Shown: positions 24,784-35,086, numbered from the stretch's first letter. The stretch is DNA of 64,000 nt from Stutzerimonas kunmingensis (GCF_014764705.1 NZ_JACXXG010000002.1:1-64000), one strand, 5' to 3'. Translations and numbers: made by a program. The notes: generated from the letters alone by a model not told the origin.

Positions 24784-25386
24784 ATGCAGGCGCCCTGGCA
24801 GGACTTGCTCCACTGGTGGTTCGGCCAGGGCACCAGCGCCAGCGAGATCGCGGCTGAAAAGCAACGACTCTGGTTTGGCTACCGCGCAGAACAGGACGAC
24901 GAGGCGCGCCAGCGCTTCGGCGCACTGGTCGAACAGGCTCTGAACGGCGAGCTGCAGGACTGGGCCGAATTGCCCGAGGGCTGGCTCGCGCTGGTGCTGC
25001 TGCTCGATCAGCTGCCGCGCATGATCCATCGCAACACGCCGAAGGCTTTCGCCGGCGACGAGCGCGCCCAGCACCTGGTTCGCGATGGCCTGGCCCACGG
25101 CGGCGACATGCTGTTGGCGCCGATCCAGCGCGTGTTCATCTACCTGGTGCTGGAGCACGCGGAGAACCTAGCAACCCAGGATCTGGCCGTCGCGCAGTTC
25201 ACGGCCTTGCGCGACATTGCCGACGAGTCGGAACAGCCGCTGTTCGTCGACTTTCTCGACTATGCCGAGCGCCACCGCGAGGTGGTCTCCCGCTTCGGCC
25301 GCTTCCCGCATCGCAATGCAACTCTCGGCCGCGAGGCCAGCGACGCCGAGCGACTATTTCTGGAGCAGCCGGGCTCGTCCTTCTGA
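24784..25386 (+). CDS. DUF924 family protein
   Basis: A 200-residue protein of the DUF924 family, all-helical and cytoplasmic. Family features are LLHWWFG near the start, LALVLLLDQLPRMIHRNTPKAFAGD (about 68-92, the conserved DQ-hR-NhaRGT-like block), VFIYLVLEHAEN (about 118) and RFPHRNATLGREAS near the end. Some describe a TPR-like fold. No function is established. It follows fbp by 3 nt, an association seen in other pseudomonads, without a known mechanistic link. Confidence 0.9.
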   Translation: MQAPWQDLLHWWFGQGTSASEIAAEKQRLWFGYRAEQDDEARQRFGALVEQALNGELQDWAELPEGWLALVLLLDQLPRMIHRNTPKAFAGDERAQHLVRDGLAHGGDMLLAPIQRVFIYLVLEHAENLATQDLAVAQFTALRDIADESEQPLFVDFLDYAERHREVVSRFGRFPHRNATLGREASDAERLFLEQPGSSF

Positions 25387-25467
25387 GCGCGGATGCCATT
25401 TCCGGCCAAGGCTCCGCGGCACCGCTTCCGCGGGGCATTGAACCTTAGAACAAGCAAGGAGCTCGAT

Positions 25468-25722
25468 ATGCCATTGCGTACCCCATTGCTGATTGCCTGC
25501 GTCGTCCTGCTGGCTGGCTGCAGTCCGATCACCCAGGAAAACTTCGCCAAGCTCAAGCCCGGCATGGAACGGGTGGAAGTCGAGCAGTTGCTCGGCAAAC
25601 CCTCCGAATGCGCCGGTGCGCTGGGGATGTCGAGCTGCACCTGGGGCGAGAAGAATCGCTTCATCAGCGTCCAGTTCGCGGGCGACAAGGTGATGATGTT
25701 TTCCGGCAAGGGGCTGAAATAA
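25468..25722 (+). CDS. Small lipoprotein with BamE/SmpA-like domain
   Basis: An 84-residue lipoprotein. A short signal peptide ends in the lipobox LLAGC (Cys at about residue 18), so the mature protein starts at that Cys. The rest (FAKLKPGMERVEVEQLLGKP...CTWGEKNRFISVQFAGDKV) has the layout of the BamE/SmpA-like fold: LKPGM-turn, helix and strand pairs. The role is unknown; small proteins of this type are often outer-membrane anchored. ATG at 25468 has AAGGAG 6 nt upstream. blc follows 27 nt later. Confidence 0.85.
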   Translation: MPLRTPLLIACVVLLAGCSPITQENFAKLKPGMERVEVEQLLGKPSECAGALGMSSCTWGEKNRFISVQFAGDKVMMFSGKGLK

Positions 25723-25749
25723 CTGCTGATGTAACTCAGGAGAGATCCC

Positions 25750-26286
25750 ATGCGTGCGAGTGTCGTTGCCCTGCTGTGCCTGATGCTGTTGAGCGGCTGC
25801 GCAGGAGGCGGGCGCGAACAGCCCCCTGAAACGGTCGGCGAGGTCGACCTTCAACGCTATCAGGGGACTTGGTACGAGCTGGCGCGCTTGCCGATGTTCT
25901 TTCAGCGCAATTGCATACGCTCCGAAGCGAAGTACCAGTTGCAGGCCGATGGCAGCGTGGCGGTGACCAACCGTTGCGAAACAGAAGACGGCGACTGGCA
26001 GGAGGCCAAAGGCGAAGCGGTGCCGCAGGAAGCCGGTATTACCGATCGGCTGTGGGTGCGCTTCGACAACTGGTTCAGCCGGCTCTTTCCCGGTCTGACC
26101 AAGGGCCACTACTGGGTGCTCTATCTGGACGAGGGCTACAGCACTGCGCTGGTCGGCAGCCCGGATCGCAAGTATCTCTGGCTGCTTGCGCGGGACACCG
26201 AGATCGACCAGGCGACCCGCGATCGCCTGCTCTCCGAGGCCGAGCGGCGCGGTTACGACACCAGCGAACTGATCTGGCGCCAGTAA
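25750..26286 (+). CDS. blc: Outer-membrane lipocalin lipoprotein Blc
   Basis: A 178-residue bacterial lipocalin. The signal peptide ends in the lipobox LLSGC (Cys at about 17). The lipocalin signature GTWYELARLPMFFQRNC (about 38-54) and the later YWVLYLDEGYSTALVGSPDR (about 120-139) and YLWLLAR strands are clear. Blc proteins are anchored in the outer membrane and bind lysophospholipids or fatty acids, and are often stationary-phase or envelope-stress induced. Same direction as, and probably in one transcript with, the preceding lipoprotein gene. Confidence 0.93.
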   Translation: MRASVVALLCLMLLSGCAGGGREQPPETVGEVDLQRYQGTWYELARLPMFFQRNCIRSEAKYQLQADGSVAVTNRCETEDGDWQEAKGEAVPQEAGITDRLWVRFDNWFSRLFPGLTKGHYWVLYLDEGYSTALVGSPDRKYLWLLARDTEIDQATRDRLLSEAERRGYDTSELIWRQ

Positions 26287-26299
26287 TCGTTTGGCCTGC

Positions 26300-26725
26300 T
26301 CAGTCCCATTCCAGACGCGCCAGCTGCCATTCGCCTCGGTCCTGGCGCCACTCGAGTCTGACCTGATAATGCCCCGCCTGCTGCGGCAGGAGTGATTCGG
26401 CGCCGGCGAGCGTCACCTGTGCCTCGGTATGGCCGCGATCGGGATAGGTCGGATCGACCCAGCTGCGCTGGCTGAGGGCGATTACCCGGACATTGCGATG
26501 GCGCAGGAACATCAGCGTTGCCGTGCGCCGCGCCCATTCCTGATCGTACTGCCGCTGCGCCTGGAAATCTGCGTGCAGCAGTTCCATCAGGTCGCCGACC
26601 TGCTTGTTCTCCAGGGTCGTCTGCAACTGCTCGGCGGCCTGCTGCAGCGCCGCTTCCGGGTCGTCCCGGCCGCAGCCGGCCAGAGTCATTAATAGCGCCA
26701 GTGCCGCTATTTTCCATGCTGACAT
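26300..26725 (-). CDS. Putative lipoprotein, NTF2-like
   Basis: A 141-residue protein with a signal peptide ending in the lipobox LAGC (Cys at about 18), so it is probably membrane anchored. The mature part (ALQQAAEQLQTTLENKQVGDLMELLH... then strands RVIALSQRSW, QVTLAGAESLL, YQVRLEWRQD) looks like a one-helix plus curved-sheet NTF2-like fold. Function unknown. ATG at 26725 has GGAG 6 nt upstream. Convergent with blc and divergent from pip. Confidence 0.8.
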   Translation of the reverse strand: MSAWKIAALALLMTLAGCGRDDPEAALQQAAEQLQTTLENKQVGDLMELLHADFQAQRQYDQEWARRTATLMFLRHRNVRVIALSQRSWVDPTYPDRGHTEAQVTLAGAESLLPQQAGHYQVRLEWRQDRGEWQLARLEWD

Positions 26726-26803
26726 GCTCAACTCCGTGAACCTCGTTATGATGCCGCTAACGTCATGGGGGCCAGCCGGCCCGCCGCAGATCAGGAGTGT
26801 GCC

Positions 26804-27775
26804 ATGCAGACCTTGTATCCGGAGATCAAACCCTACGCCCGACACGAGCTGGCGGTGGAAGAACCGCATGTGCTCTATGTCGACGAGAGTGGGTCGCCGG
26901 ATGGTCTGCCCGTATTGTTCGTCCATGGTGGTCCCGGCGGCGGCTGCGATGCCCTCAGCCGCCGCTTCTTCGATCCGACCCTGTACCGCATCATCACCTT
27001 CGATCAGCGTGGCTGCGGACGTTCGACGCCCCATGCCAGCCTGGAGAACAACACCACCGCACATCTGATCGCCGACATGCAGCGCATCCGCGAGCATCTG
27101 GGCATCGACAAGTGGGTGCTGTTTGGTGGTTCCTGGGGCTCGACGCTCTCCCTGGCCTACGCGCAGAGCTATCCCGAGCATGTGCATGCGTTGATCCTGC
27201 GAGGCATCTTCCTCTGCCGTCCGCAGGACCTCGCCTGGTTCTATCAGGAAGGCGCCAGTCGGCTATTCCCGGACTACTGGCAGGACTTCCTCTCGCCGAT
27301 TCCGCTGGAGGAACGCGACGACCTGATGCAAGCGTTCTACCGCCGTCTCACCGGCAACGACCAGATCGCTCAGATGCACGCCGCCAAGGCGTGGTCCTGC
27401 TGGGAAGGTCGCACCGCCACGCTGCGGCCGAATCACAACGTGGTCGAGCGGTTTGCCGATGCGCACCGGGCGCTGTCGATGGCGCGGATCGAATGCCACT
27501 ACTTCGTCAATCAGGCCTTTCTCGAGCCGGATCAGCTCTTGCGCGACATGCCGAATATCGCCCACCTGCCGGGCATTATCGTGCACGGCCGTTACGATGC
27601 CATCTGCCCGCTGGACAATGCCTGGGCGCTGCATCAGGCGTGGCCGAACAGCGAGTTGCAGATCATTCGCGACGCCGGGCATTCGGCGGCGGAGCTAGGT
27701 ATTACCGATGCGCTGATACGGGCGACCGGTGAGATCGCCCACCGCTTGCTCGATCTGCCTCCGACAGACGCCTGA
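26804..27775 (+). CDS. pip: Proline iminopeptidase
   Basis: A 323-residue alpha/beta hydrolase (peptidase S33) that removes N-terminal proline. The oxyanion-hole motif HGGPGGGC (about 38-45), the QRGCGRS segment (about 69-75), nucleophile GGSWGSTLSL (about 106-115), Asp in GRYDAICP (about 263) and His in DAGHSAAE (about 292) form the full active site. ATG at 26804 has CAGGAG upstream. It precedes dtd by 15 nt, a pairing conserved in pseudomonads. Confidence 0.95.
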   Translation: MQTLYPEIKPYARHELAVEEPHVLYVDESGSPDGLPVLFVHGGPGGGCDALSRRFFDPTLYRIITFDQRGCGRSTPHASLENNTTAHLIADMQRIREHLGIDKWVLFGGSWGSTLSLAYAQSYPEHVHALILRGIFLCRPQDLAWFYQEGASRLFPDYWQDFLSPIPLEERDDLMQAFYRRLTGNDQIAQMHAAKAWSCWEGRTATLRPNHNVVERFADAHRALSMARIECHYFVNQAFLEPDQLLRDMPNIAHLPGIIVHGRYDAICPLDNAWALHQAWPNSELQIIRDAGHSAAELGITDALIRATGEIAHRLLDLPPTDA

Positions 27776-27790
27776 CGGAGCCGCCCAGCG

Positions 27791-28228
27791 ATGAAAGCAT
27801 TGATCCAGCGTGTCCGTCAGGCACGGGTCGAGGTCGCAGGCGACGTGGTCGGTGCCATCGATCAGGGCTTGCTGGTGCTGGTGGGCGTCGAGCGCGAGGA
27901 CGATCATGCCCGTGCCGACAAGCTGTTGCACAAGCTGCTCAACTACCGCGTCTTCAGCGACGAGCAGGGCAAGATGAATCGCTCGCTGAAGGATATCGAT
28001 GGTGGCCTGTTGCTGGTATCGCAGTTCACCCTGGCGGCCGATACTCGCAGCGGGCTGCGGCCGAGTTTCTCCAGCGCCGCGCCACCAGTGCACGGCGAAG
28101 CGCTCTACGACTACCTGCTGGCCCAGGCGCGCCAGCAGCATCCACAGGTGGCCTGCGGGCGTTTCGGCGCCGAGATGCAGGTGCATCTGGTCAACGACGG
28201 TCCGGTGACCTTTCTCCTCGAAAGCTGA
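27791..28228 (+). CDS. dtd: D-aminoacyl-tRNA deacylase
   Basis: A 145-residue DTD that hydrolyses D-amino acids from mischarged tRNA. The active-site motifs SQFTLAAD (about 77-84, family SQFTL) and the cross-subunit Gly-cisPro type motif NDGPVTF (about 136-142) are present, and the N-terminus [13 protein letters not shown] is typical. Full length. Probably co-transcribed with pip. Confidence 0.97.
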   Translation: MKALIQRVRQARVEVAGDVVGAIDQGLLVLVGVEREDDHARADKLLHKLLNYRVFSDEQGKMNRSLKDIDGGLLLVSQFTLAADTRSGLRPSFSSAAPPVHGEALYDYLLAQARQQHPQVACGRFGAEMQVHLVNDGPVTFLLES

Positions 28229-28238
28229 CGCGCGTGAA

Positions 28239-28658
28239 TCAGTGCCGGACCGGTTCCAGGTCGTTCTCGCGCAGCCAGGTGATCGCGTACTCGCGCAGCT
28301 GCACGGTCTGGTAGTCCAGCCAGGCCTCTCTCACCGCAGGGAAATCCTCCAGCTTGAAGTCGAAGGTGCGCAGCGGCTTGCGGCCGTTCAGCGCACTGCT
28401 CAGCACCGCGTGGGCGATCGGGTCGTGTTGGGTGAAGAGGAAGGCCTCACGCATCGCCATGGATTGCGCGAGCTCCAGCGGTTCGATGTGCAGATAGCGA
28501 TCCTGCTGTACGTCGTATTTCTCCATGACGCCGGGGGCTGGCTCGCTGGGAAAAACGGCGCGGATGGCACCGCTTTCCAGGTCCAGGTAGTACTCGGCGC
28601 TGTCGCGTCCATCCAGAGCGTACTCCAGACGGTGCATGTCGATGGTCAATGGTCGCAT
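28239..28658 (-). CDS. UPF0158 family protein
   Basis: A 139-residue protein that resembles the UPF0158 family: an N-terminal helix (MHRLEYALD), the YYLDLESGAI strand pair, a DRYLHIEPLE segment, and a C-terminal block with F-D-F-K-LEDFPAVREAW and EYAITWLREN. No function is known. ATG at 28658 was picked because the preceding frame does not look like protein. Convergent with dtd; positions 28659-28831 show no gene. Confidence 0.75.
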   Translation of the reverse strand: MRPLTIDMHRLEYALDGRDSAEYYLDLESGAIRAVFPSEPAPGVMEKYDVQQDRYLHIEPLELAQSMAMREAFLFTQHDPIAHAVLSSALNGRKPLRTFDFKLEDFPAVREAWLDYQTVQLREYAITWLRENDLEPVRH

Positions 28659-28831
28659 GGCAAGAACGGCTCTTTTAGGGATTCGTTGGAGTGTCGAGGC
28701 CGCAGCGCAGACGCACTGAAGCGTGAGCAGTCCTAATCTGTGACTCCCTTGCACCGGGTGGGTGCGTTACGTTCATCGGGGCGCATCGGTCAGGTGGCGA
28801 ACGGTGACGGTGGTGAGTCAGCCGTTCAGGC

Positions 28832-29539
28832 TTAGAACAGTCTGGCCAGCAGCGCGCTGACCGCCGTTTCCACGCGCAGAATGCGCTCGCCCAACTGAAC
28901 CGGCCGCAGGCCGGCGGCAGCCAGTTTGTCTACCTCGTAGGGGATCCAGCCGCCTTCCGGGCCGATCGCCAGGGTGACAGGCTGCGTTACGGCACGGGGG
29001 CAATGGGGAAAATCGCCGGGATGGCCGACCAGCCCCAGGGTGTCTGCGGCAAGCTGAGGCAGGCGATCCTCGACGAAGGGCTTGAAGCGCTTCTCGATAA
29101 TGACCTTCGGCAGGACGGTGTCACGCGCCTGTTCCAGGCCGAGGATCAGCTGCTCGCGGATGGCGGCGGGCTCGAGGAATGGCGTTTGCCAGAAGCTTTT
29201 CTCGACGCGATAGCTGTTGAGCAATACCAGCCGCGGCACGCCCATGGCGGCCACGGTCTGCAGCACGCGGCGCAGCATCTTAGGTCGTGGCAGCGCCAGT
29301 AGCAGGGTCACCGGCAGCTTCGCCGGCGGTGGTTGGTCGAAGCTGACCTGCAGCTCTGCCTCGTGAGCATCCAGGCGCAGGAGCTGTCCGCTGCCCATGT
29401 TGCCGCCCACGCGGCCAACTCTGAGCTGCTCGCCCGCCTCGGCGCGATGGACCTGCTGCAGATGAGTCAGGCGCCGGTCACGCAGCAGCACGCGGTTATC
29501 GGCGACGAAATCGGCCGCGTCGAGCAGCAGCAGGTTCAC
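28832..29539 (-). CDS. rsmE: 16S rRNA m3U1498 methyltransferase RsmE
   Basis: A 235-residue SPOUT methyltransferase that methylates U1498 of 16S rRNA. The N-terminal PUA-like part ([20 protein letters not shown]) is followed by the trefoil-knot motifs [15 protein letters not shown] (about 188-202) and [16 protein letters not shown] (about 215-230). It starts with GTG at 29539, which overlaps the tatC stop (GTGA), so it is coupled to tatC and is the last gene of the tat operon. Confidence 0.95.
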   Translation of the reverse strand: MNLLLLDAADFVADNRVLLRDRRLTHLQQVHRAEAGEQLRVGRVGGNMGSGQLLRLDAHEAELQVSFDQPPPAKLPVTLLLALPRPKMLRRVLQTVAAMGVPRLVLLNSYRVEKSFWQTPFLEPAAIREQLILGLEQARDTVLPKVIIEKRFKPFVEDRLPQLAADTLGLVGHPGDFPHCPRAVTQPVTLAIGPEGGWIPYEVDKLAAAGLRPVQLGERILRVETAVSALLARLF

Positions 29540-30339
29540 GGGCGCGGCGCGGGCGGCTGGTCGCCGGGTTCTGCCGCGTCCTGCTCGGCATCGCCACGGA
29601 AATCTTCGTCGCGCTTGTTGATCATGCTGCCGCAGATCACCCCGGCTTCAAACAGCAGCCACATGGGAACGGCCAGCAGCGTCTGCGAGAACACATCCGG
29701 TGGCGTCAGCACCATGCCGACGGCGAAGCAGCCAACGATCACATAGGGACGGCTCTTGCGTAGGGTGGCGACATCGACGATGCCCACCCAGATCAGCAGG
29801 AAGGTCGCTACCGGAATCTCGAATGCCACGCCGAAGGCGAAGAACAGCGTGAGCACGAAGTCCAGGTACTGGCCGATGTCCGTCATCATCGCCACGCCTT
29901 CCGGCGTCACGCTGGCGAAGAAGCCGAACATGATCGGGAACACGACGAAGTAGGCGAAGGCCATGCCGGCGTAAAACAGGAAGATGCTCGACACCAGCAG
30001 CGGCACGGCGATGCGTTTTTCGTGCTTGTACAGGCCGGGGGCGATGAAGCCCCAGATCTGGTGCAGGATGATCGGCATCGACAGGAACAGCGCGACCATC
30101 AGGGTCAGCTTGAACGGCGTCAGGAAGGGTGAGGCGACGCCGGTGGCGATCATGGTCGCGCCTTCCGGCAGATAGGCGCGCAGCGGTGCGGCGACCAGCG
30201 AGTAGATCTGCTGGGAGAAGTAGAACAGCCCGCCGAACAGCAGGCCGATGGCCACGACGCAGCGCAGCAGGCGCTTGCGCAGTTCGGTCAGATGAGCGAT
30301 CAGGGGCATTTCCTGATCATCGATGGAAGACTGGCTCAT
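29536..30339 (-). CDS. tatC: Twin-arginine translocase subunit TatC
   Basis: A 267-residue polytopic inner-membrane protein. Six hydrophobic segments are visible, starting at about 22, 75, 113, 157, 190 and 215. The N-terminal [16 protein letters not shown] and the F-T/TPFKLT...[21 protein letters not shown] loop (about 78-110) are TatC hallmarks. TatC recognises the twin-arginine signal of folded proteins. It overlaps tatB (ATGA) and rsmE. The acidic/Pro tail ([20 protein letters not shown]) is variable. Confidence 0.97.
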   Translation of the reverse strand: MSQSSIDDQEMPLIAHLTELRKRLLRCVVAIGLLFGGLFYFSQQIYSLVAAPLRAYLPEGATMIATGVASPFLTPFKLTLMVALFLSMPIILHQIWGFIAPGLYKHEKRIAVPLLVSSIFLFYAGMAFAYFVVFPIMFGFFASVTPEGVAMMTDIGQYLDFVLTLFFAFGVAFEIPVATFLLIWVGIVDVATLRKSRPYVIVGCFAVGMVLTPPDVFSQTLLAVPMWLLFEAGVICGSMINKRDEDFRGDAEQDAAEPGDQPPAPRP

Positions 30340-30758
30340 GGTTCTGGCGATCTGTCGGGGCGAGGGGTAGGTGCGGGTTCAGCAACAGGTGCAGCTGGCG
30401 GCACTTCCGGGCTGGGGCTGGGCGTAACGGCGGCGCCGGTACTGTCCGCAGTTTCGCTCGCCGTGTTTTCGGTCGGCGATGGCGTGGCGGTGCCCGAGCT
30501 GGTGGTCGAAGTCGGCGGCATGATGCTTTGCTTCATTTCCCGCTCCAGGTCGAGGATGCGCTCGTTATGCAGCTGCCGACGGATCTCGTCGGCACCGATC
30601 TCGCGCTCCACCTCGGCCTTGATGTTGCTGAAGCTGCGTTTCAGCCGGCCAACCCACAGTCCCGTGGTGCGAACCGCACCGGGCAGGCGTTCCGGCCCGA
30701 GCACCATCAATGCCACCAGGCCGACCAGTAGCAGTTCGGTGAAACCGATATCGAACAT
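30336..30758 (-). CDS. tatB: Sec-independent translocase subunit TatB
   Basis: A 140-residue protein with one N-terminal membrane helix ([20 protein letters not shown], 2-21), the GPERLP hinge, an amphipathic helix and a long Thr/Pro/Ala-rich tail (about 85-140) of low complexity. TatB pairs with TatC to receive twin-arginine substrates. It overlaps tatC by 4 nt. The GC-rich hairpin at 30786-30818 separates it from tatA. Confidence 0.95.
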   Translation of the reverse strand: MFDIGFTELLLVGLVALMVLGPERLPGAVRTTGLWVGRLKRSFSNIKAEVEREIGADEIRRQLHNERILDLEREMKQSIMPPTSTTSSGTATPSPTENTASETADSTGAAVTPSPSPEVPPAAPVAEPAPTPRPDRSPEP

Positions 30759-30785
30759 CAGGACGTGCTCACATCAATAGGGAGA

Positions 30786-30818
30786 GCGGCCGGGCAGCGA
30801 GGGTCGCCGCTCGGCCGC
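30786..30818 (-). other. Intercistronic hairpin between tatA and tatB
   Basis: GCGGCCG (30786-30792) pairs with CGGCCGC (30812-30818), with a further possible stem GAGCGGC/GCCGCTC. No T run follows on the minus strand, so it is not a normal terminator. It could protect the tatA part of the mRNA, which is needed in excess over tatB and tatC. Function inferred. Confidence 0.45.
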
Positions 30819-30829
30819 ATGGAACGTTA

Positions 30830-31063
30830 TCACTGGTCTTTCTTGGTCGGTTCTTCGACCTTGCGCGCCTGCGCGTCAATGGTCTGGTTCTGCTTGTCTT
30901 CGACGCCGGGCTTTTCCTCGTCGGTGCCCATGGATTTGCGGAAGCCCTTGATCGCATCACCGAGGTCGGAGCCCAGGCCCTTGAGGCGCTTGGTGCCGAA
31001 CAACATGATGACGATGAGCAGAATGATCAGGAGTTGCCAGATGCTGATGCCGCCAAAACCCAT
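30830..31063 (-). CDS. tatA: Sec-independent translocase subunit TatA
   Basis: A 77-residue protein with a single N-terminal membrane helix ([20 protein letters not shown], 6-25), the [14 protein letters not shown] hinge and amphipathic helix, and a charged tail. TatA oligomerises to form the transport pore. It follows hisE by 20 nt, so the tat genes are in one run with hisI-hisE. Confidence 0.96.
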   Translation of the reverse strand: MGFGGISIWQLLIILLIVIMLFGTKRLKGLGSDLGDAIKGFRKSMGTDEEKPGVEDKQNQTIDAQARKVEEPTKKDQ

Positions 31064-31083
31064 GGTGATATCTCCGATGTGAA

Positions 31084-31416
31084 TCAGGTTTGCGGACGCG
31101 CGGCTTTTTCCGCGTGTCCGGAGAGACCGAAGCGTCGATCCAGTTCATCCAGCACGGCCTGCGGGTGCTGGCCGAGCGCGGCGAGCATGACCAGGCTGTG
31201 GAACCAGAGGTCAGCGGTTTCGTAGATCAGGTCGCTGGAGTCGCCACTGACGGCGGCGTCCTTGGCGGCGAGAATGGTTTCCACCGATTCCTCACCGACC
31301 TTCTCAAGAATCTTGTTCAGGCCCTTGTGGTACAGGCTGGCAACGTAGGAGCTGTCCGGCGCCGCGCCTTTGCGGGCTTCCAGCACCTCGGCCAGACGGG
31401 TCAGGGTGTCACTCAT
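31084..31416 (-). CDS. hisE: Phosphoribosyl-ATP pyrophosphatase HisE
   Basis: A 110-residue HisE. The MazG-like fold signature [20 protein letters not shown] (about 32-51) and [17 protein letters not shown] (about 62-78) holds the metal-binding acidic residues. It hydrolyses PR-ATP to PR-AMP in the second step of histidine synthesis. ATG at 31416 lies inside the hisI end (8-nt overlap). Confidence 0.96.
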   Translation of the reverse strand: MSDTLTRLAEVLEARKGAAPDSSYVASLYHKGLNKILEKVGEESVETILAAKDAAVSGDSSDLIYETADLWFHSLVMLAALGQHPQAVLDELDRRFGLSGHAEKAARPQT

Positions 31417-31804
31417 GCTTGTGCTCCGCATAGATGGCGTGCGGGTCCTTGAGGACCGGCTCGACGACCTTCCAGGCGCCGTTTTCGAAAACGCGGTAGA
31501 AGCAGCTTTCCCGACCGGTGTGACAGGCGATGCCGCCGATCTGCTCGACCATCAGGATAATCACGTCGGCGTCACAGTCCAGGCGCAGCTCGTGCAGCTG
31601 CTGCACATGTCCGGACTCCTCGCCCTTGCGCCACAGCCGGTTGCGCGAACGCGACCAGTAGATGGCGCGGTTTTCCTGCGCAGTCAACGCCAGGGCTTCG
31701 CGATTCATCCAGGCCATCATCAGCACGCGGCCGGTCTTGTGGTCCTGGGCGATCGCCGGCACCAGACCGTCGGCGTTCCAGTTGATTTCGTCCAGCCAGT
31801 TCAT
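31409..31804 (-). CDS. hisI: Phosphoribosyl-AMP cyclohydrolase HisI
   Basis: A 131-residue HisI that opens the purine ring of PR-AMP, the third step of histidine synthesis. Zinc- and magnesium-ligand motifs are present: [16 protein letters not shown] (about 73-88) and [11 protein letters not shown] (about 94-104), with the substrate loop [18 protein letters not shown] (about 49-66). hisI and hisE are separate genes, as usual in pseudomonads. It starts 50 nt after ubiB. Confidence 0.97.
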   Translation of the reverse strand: MNWLDEINWNADGLVPAIAQDHKTGRVLMMAWMNREALALTAQENRAIYWSRSRNRLWRKGEESGHVQQLHELRLDCDADVIILMVEQIGGIACHTGRESCFYRVFENGAWKVVEPVLKDPHAIYAEHKHE

Positions 31805-31853
31805 CGGATTCTCCGCTCAATGGGCCAAGTGTGCCAGCCTGCACCAGGGATGG

Positions 31854-33464
31854 CTATCGGCGCACCACGATGAAGATGCCGGCTACCAGCATCACCCACG
31901 CCGGCCAGGCGGTTACGGCGGTCAGGCTGTCGGCGCTGGCCGCCAGGGTCGCGCCGCTGCCGAGCAGTACGGCGCCGATCAGACGCAGCGGCCAGCCGTG
32001 GTGACGCTCGCGCCAGGGCGGCGGTGGGTTGTTCGCGTGCGGGTGCGCCATGCGCTCGAGCAGCTCGCGGGTCATGTTGGCCAGGTGCGGCAGTTGTTCA
32101 ATCTGCGCGTGCACGTTCTTGATCAGCTGCTTGGGGCTCATGCGCTCGCGCATCCAGCGCTCGAGGTACGGCTGGCCGGTGCTCCAGAGGTCGAGATCCG
32201 GGTACAGCTCACGGCCGAGACCTTCGATGTTGAGCAGGGTCTTCTGCAGCAATACCAGCTGTGGCTGCACTTCCATGTTGAAGCGCCGCGCCACCTGGAA
32301 CAGGCGCACCAGCAACTGGCCGAAGGAGATGTCCTTCAGCGGCTTCTCGAAGATCGGCTCGCAGACGGTGCGGATCGCGGCCTCGAATTCGTTGACCTTG
32401 GTTTCCGCCGGCACCCAGCCCGAATCGATGTGCAGCTGCGCGACCTTGCGGTAGTCGCGCTTGAAGAAGGCCATCAGGTTGCGCGCCAGATAATCCTGGT
32501 CCTCCGGCGTCAGGCTGCCGACGATGCCGAAGTCCACCGCGATGTACTGCGGGCTCCAGGGCTGGTGGGTGCTGACGAAGATGTTGCCGGGGTGCATGTC
32601 GGCGTGGAAGAAGCTGTCGCGGAACACCTGGGTGAAGAAAATCTCCACCCCGCGCTCGGCCAGCTGGCGCATGTCGGTGTTCTGTCGTGCCAGCCCAGCC
32701 ATGTCGGTCACCGGTACGCCGTAGATGCGTTCCATCACCAGCACCTGCGGGCGGCAGTAGTCCCAGTACACCTGCGGCACGTAAAGCAGCGCCGAGCCCT
32801 CGAAGTTGCGCTTGAGTTGGCTGGCGTTGGCCGCTTCGCGCAGCAGGTCGAGCTCGTCGTAGATGGTCTTGGCGTAGTCGTCGACCACTTCCACCAGGTG
32901 CAGGCGGCGCGCGTCGATGGAAATGCGCTCGGCACTGTTGGCCAGCATGAACAGCCAGGCGAGATCCTGGCTGATGATCGGCCGGAGATTCGGACGCACC
33001 ACCTTGACCACCACTTCCTCGCCGGAACGCAGCTTTGCCGCGTGCACCTGTGCCACCGAGGCGGAAGCCAGTGGCTTGCTGTCGAAACGGGCGAAGATTT
33101 CCCCTACCGGAGCGCCCAGCTGGCGCTCGATGAGTGCCGTGGCGACGGCTGAATCGAAGGGCGGCACGCGGTCCTGCAGCCTCGCCAGCTCTTCGGCGAT
33201 ATCTGGAGGCAGCAGGTCGCGGCGGGTGGAGAGAATCTGCCCGAACTTGATGAAGATCGGCCCCAGGCCCTCCAGTGCCAGACGCAGGCGTGCGCCGCGC
33301 GACAGCTCGCTGTGGCGTCGTGGAATCCAGCGCCAGGGCAGCAGGTAGCTGGTAGCGCGCAACCACCACGGCATCGGCAGGTCGAGGATGATGTCATCGA
33401 GGCGGTAGCGGATCACCACCAGCAGGATGCGAAACAGGCGGCGTGCGGCGGCGAACAGCTTCAT
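31854..33464 (-). CDS. ubiB: Ubiquinone biosynthesis ATPase/kinase-like protein UbiB
   Basis: A 536-residue member of the ABC1/ADCK atypical kinase family. The KxGQ motif [17 protein letters not shown] (about 70-86), the Ala-rich nucleotide loop, [11 protein letters not shown] (about 132) and [12 protein letters not shown] (about 286-297), then DFGIVGSL, are family marks. Two hydrophobic helices at the C-terminus (about 495-535) anchor it in the inner membrane. UbiB is needed for the aerobic ubiquinone pathway. It overlaps ubiJ by 4 nt (ATGA). Confidence 0.97.
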   Translation of the reverse strand: MKLFAAARRLFRILLVVIRYRLDDIILDLPMPWWLRATSYLLPWRWIPRRHSELSRGARLRLALEGLGPIFIKFGQILSTRRDLLPPDIAEELARLQDRVPPFDSAVATALIERQLGAPVGEIFARFDSKPLASASVAQVHAAKLRSGEEVVVKVVRPNLRPIISQDLAWLFMLANSAERISIDARRLHLVEVVDDYAKTIYDELDLLREAANASQLKRNFEGSALLYVPQVYWDYCRPQVLVMERIYGVPVTDMAGLARQNTDMRQLAERGVEIFFTQVFRDSFFHADMHPGNIFVSTHQPWSPQYIAVDFGIVGSLTPEDQDYLARNLMAFFKRDYRKVAQLHIDSGWVPAETKVNEFEAAIRTVCEPIFEKPLKDISFGQLLVRLFQVARRFNMEVQPQLVLLQKTLLNIEGLGRELYPDLDLWSTGQPYLERWMRERMSPKQLIKNVHAQIEQLPHLANMTRELLERMAHPHANNPPPPWRERHHGWPLRLIGAVLLGSGATLAASADSLTAVTAWPAWVMLVAGIFIVVRR

Positions 33465-34084
33465 TCGGGGCGATCTGGATTCAGGTTGAGGGCGAGGCGC
33501 TCGATGCGGGCTTCGAGTCGGTCGAGGGCAAGTTTCATGTCATCCAGCTCGTCGAAACGCGCCTGTGCTTCGGCCTGGCCGACCAGCATCCGCGATTCCT
33601 CGCTGAGGTAGTCGGCAAGGTCCTGACGCAGCGAGTCGGCGCTGTCGCGCACCCAGTCCACTGGGCTGCGCAGGCTGGAGCCGAGCAGCTGTGCGCCGAC
33701 CGGGCCGAGCCAGCGGGAAATTTCGTATTCCCAGTCCAGCTCCAGATCCTGCAGCACCTCAGCGAGGTTCATCAGCAGCCCACTGTCGCCGTCGATCTCG
33801 ACCTCGGGGCCATGCAGCACGGCGGTCTTGTTGCGGCTGACGGCCAGGCGCAAGAGGCTGCTCGCAGGCGCGCGCAGGCGGCAATCGGCATCCGCGCCCC
33901 AGTTGCTGGCTAGGCGCAGGCCTTCGTCGTCGGCAAGGATGAACAGCCGCCAGGCCGGCGCCGTGCAGTCGATTTCGATGATCCGGCCGCTCAGGCGTGC
34001 CAGTCGCGGCAATGCCGTGGGGTCCAGGCGCAGGACACGATTGATGCCACGCTCGGCACCGGCCAGCAGGGCAGCGCGCAACAT
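33461..34084 (-). CDS. ubiJ: Ubiquinone biosynthesis accessory factor UbiJ
   Basis: A 207-residue protein with an N-terminal SCP2 lipid-binding domain (about 10-115; [20 protein letters not shown]) and a C-terminal coiled coil (about 165-200). UbiJ binds ubiquinone intermediates and scaffolds the Ubi complex with UbiK. ATG at 34084 overlaps the ubiE stop by one base (TGATG). Family and context agree. Confidence 0.94.
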   Translation of the reverse strand: MLRAALLAGAERGINRVLRLDPTALPRLARLSGRIIEIDCTAPAWRLFILADDEGLRLASNWGADADCRLRAPASSLLRLAVSRNKTAVLHGPEVEIDGDSGLLMNLAEVLQDLELDWEYEISRWLGPVGAQLLGSSLRSPVDWVRDSADSLRQDLADYLSEESRMLVGQAEAQARFDELDDMKLALDRLEARIERLALNLNPDRPE

Positions 34085-34854
34085 CAGGGTTTGATGCCGC
34101 GGTGCAGGGCGACGATGCCGCCGGTCATGTTGTGATAGCTGACGCGCTCGAAACCGGCGGTCTCCATCATGCCTTTGAGCGTTTCCTGATCCGGGTGCAT
34201 GCGGATCGACTCGGCCAGGTAGCGATAGCTCTCGGCGTCGTTGGTGATCAGCTTGCCCATCATCGGCAGCAGGCTGAACGAGTAGGCGTCGTAGGCCTTG
34301 GAAAAAAGCTGGTTGGTCGGCTTGGAGAATTCCAGTACCAGTAGGCGGCCGCCCGGCTTGAGCACGCGCAGCATCGACGCGATTGCGTCTTCCTTGTGCG
34401 TCACGTTGCGCAGGCCGAAGGCGATGGTGACCACGTCGAAGTGATTGTCCGGGAAGGGCAGCTTCTCGGCATCGGCCTGAACGAACCTGACGTTGCCGGC
34501 CACGCCCTTGTCCAGCAGCTTGTCGCGGCCGACCTTGAGCATCGAAGCATTGATGTCGGCCAGTACCACCTCGCCGGTGGGGCCGACGATGCGCGAGAAC
34601 TGGCGGGTCAGGTCACCGGTGCCGCCGGCGATGTCCAGGATGCGATTGCCGTGGCGGGCGCCGGACAGCTCGATGGTGAAGCGCTTCCACAGGCGATGCA
34701 CGCCACCGGACATCAGGTCGTTCATCAGGTCGTACTTGGCGGCCACGGAGTGGAACACCTCGGCCACCTTCTGCGCCTTCTGGCTTTCCGGCACGTTCTT
34801 GTAGCCGAAATGGGTGGTCGGTTCTGCGTCATGCGCTTTGCGAGGGTCGGTCAT
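34084..34854 (-). CDS. ubiE: Ubiquinone/menaquinone C-methyltransferase UbiE
   Basis: A 256-residue class I SAM methyltransferase. The SAM motif [15 protein letters not shown] (about 73-87), DINASML, and the UbiE signature [20 protein letters not shown] (about 121-140) with GLRNVTHK are clear. It methylates the ubiquinone ring precursor. First gene of ubiE-ubiJ-ubiB, whose members overlap. Positions 34855-35086 hold divergent promoters for this operon and the small + strand gene. Confidence 0.97.
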   Translation of the reverse strand: MTDPRKAHDAEPTTHFGYKNVPESQKAQKVAEVFHSVAAKYDLMNDLMSGGVHRLWKRFTIELSGARHGNRILDIAGGTGDLTRQFSRIVGPTGEVVLADINASMLKVGRDKLLDKGVAGNVRFVQADAEKLPFPDNHFDVVTIAFGLRNVTHKEDAIASMLRVLKPGGRLLVLEFSKPTNQLFSKAYDAYSFSLLPMMGKLITNDAESYRYLAESIRMHPDQETLKGMMETAGFERVSYHNMTGGIVALHRGIKP

Positions 34855-35086
34855 GTCACTTTCGCCGGAAAGAATGTGCCCGGCATTCTAAACCTAAATA
34901 GGCGGCTGATAAGCGTCGAGCTGGCGGTCGCGGGCAAAAGGGCTAGCGGCGACATGTCGCAGGATGGCGCTGGCGTCAGGCCTGGGGGACAGGGGGTTCA
35001 CTGGCATTAGCAGGCGGGGCGGCCAGGCGATCGACGGCGCCGCTTTGTTATAGTGCGCGCCTTTTCGGGCGCAGCCAGGAGTCCTC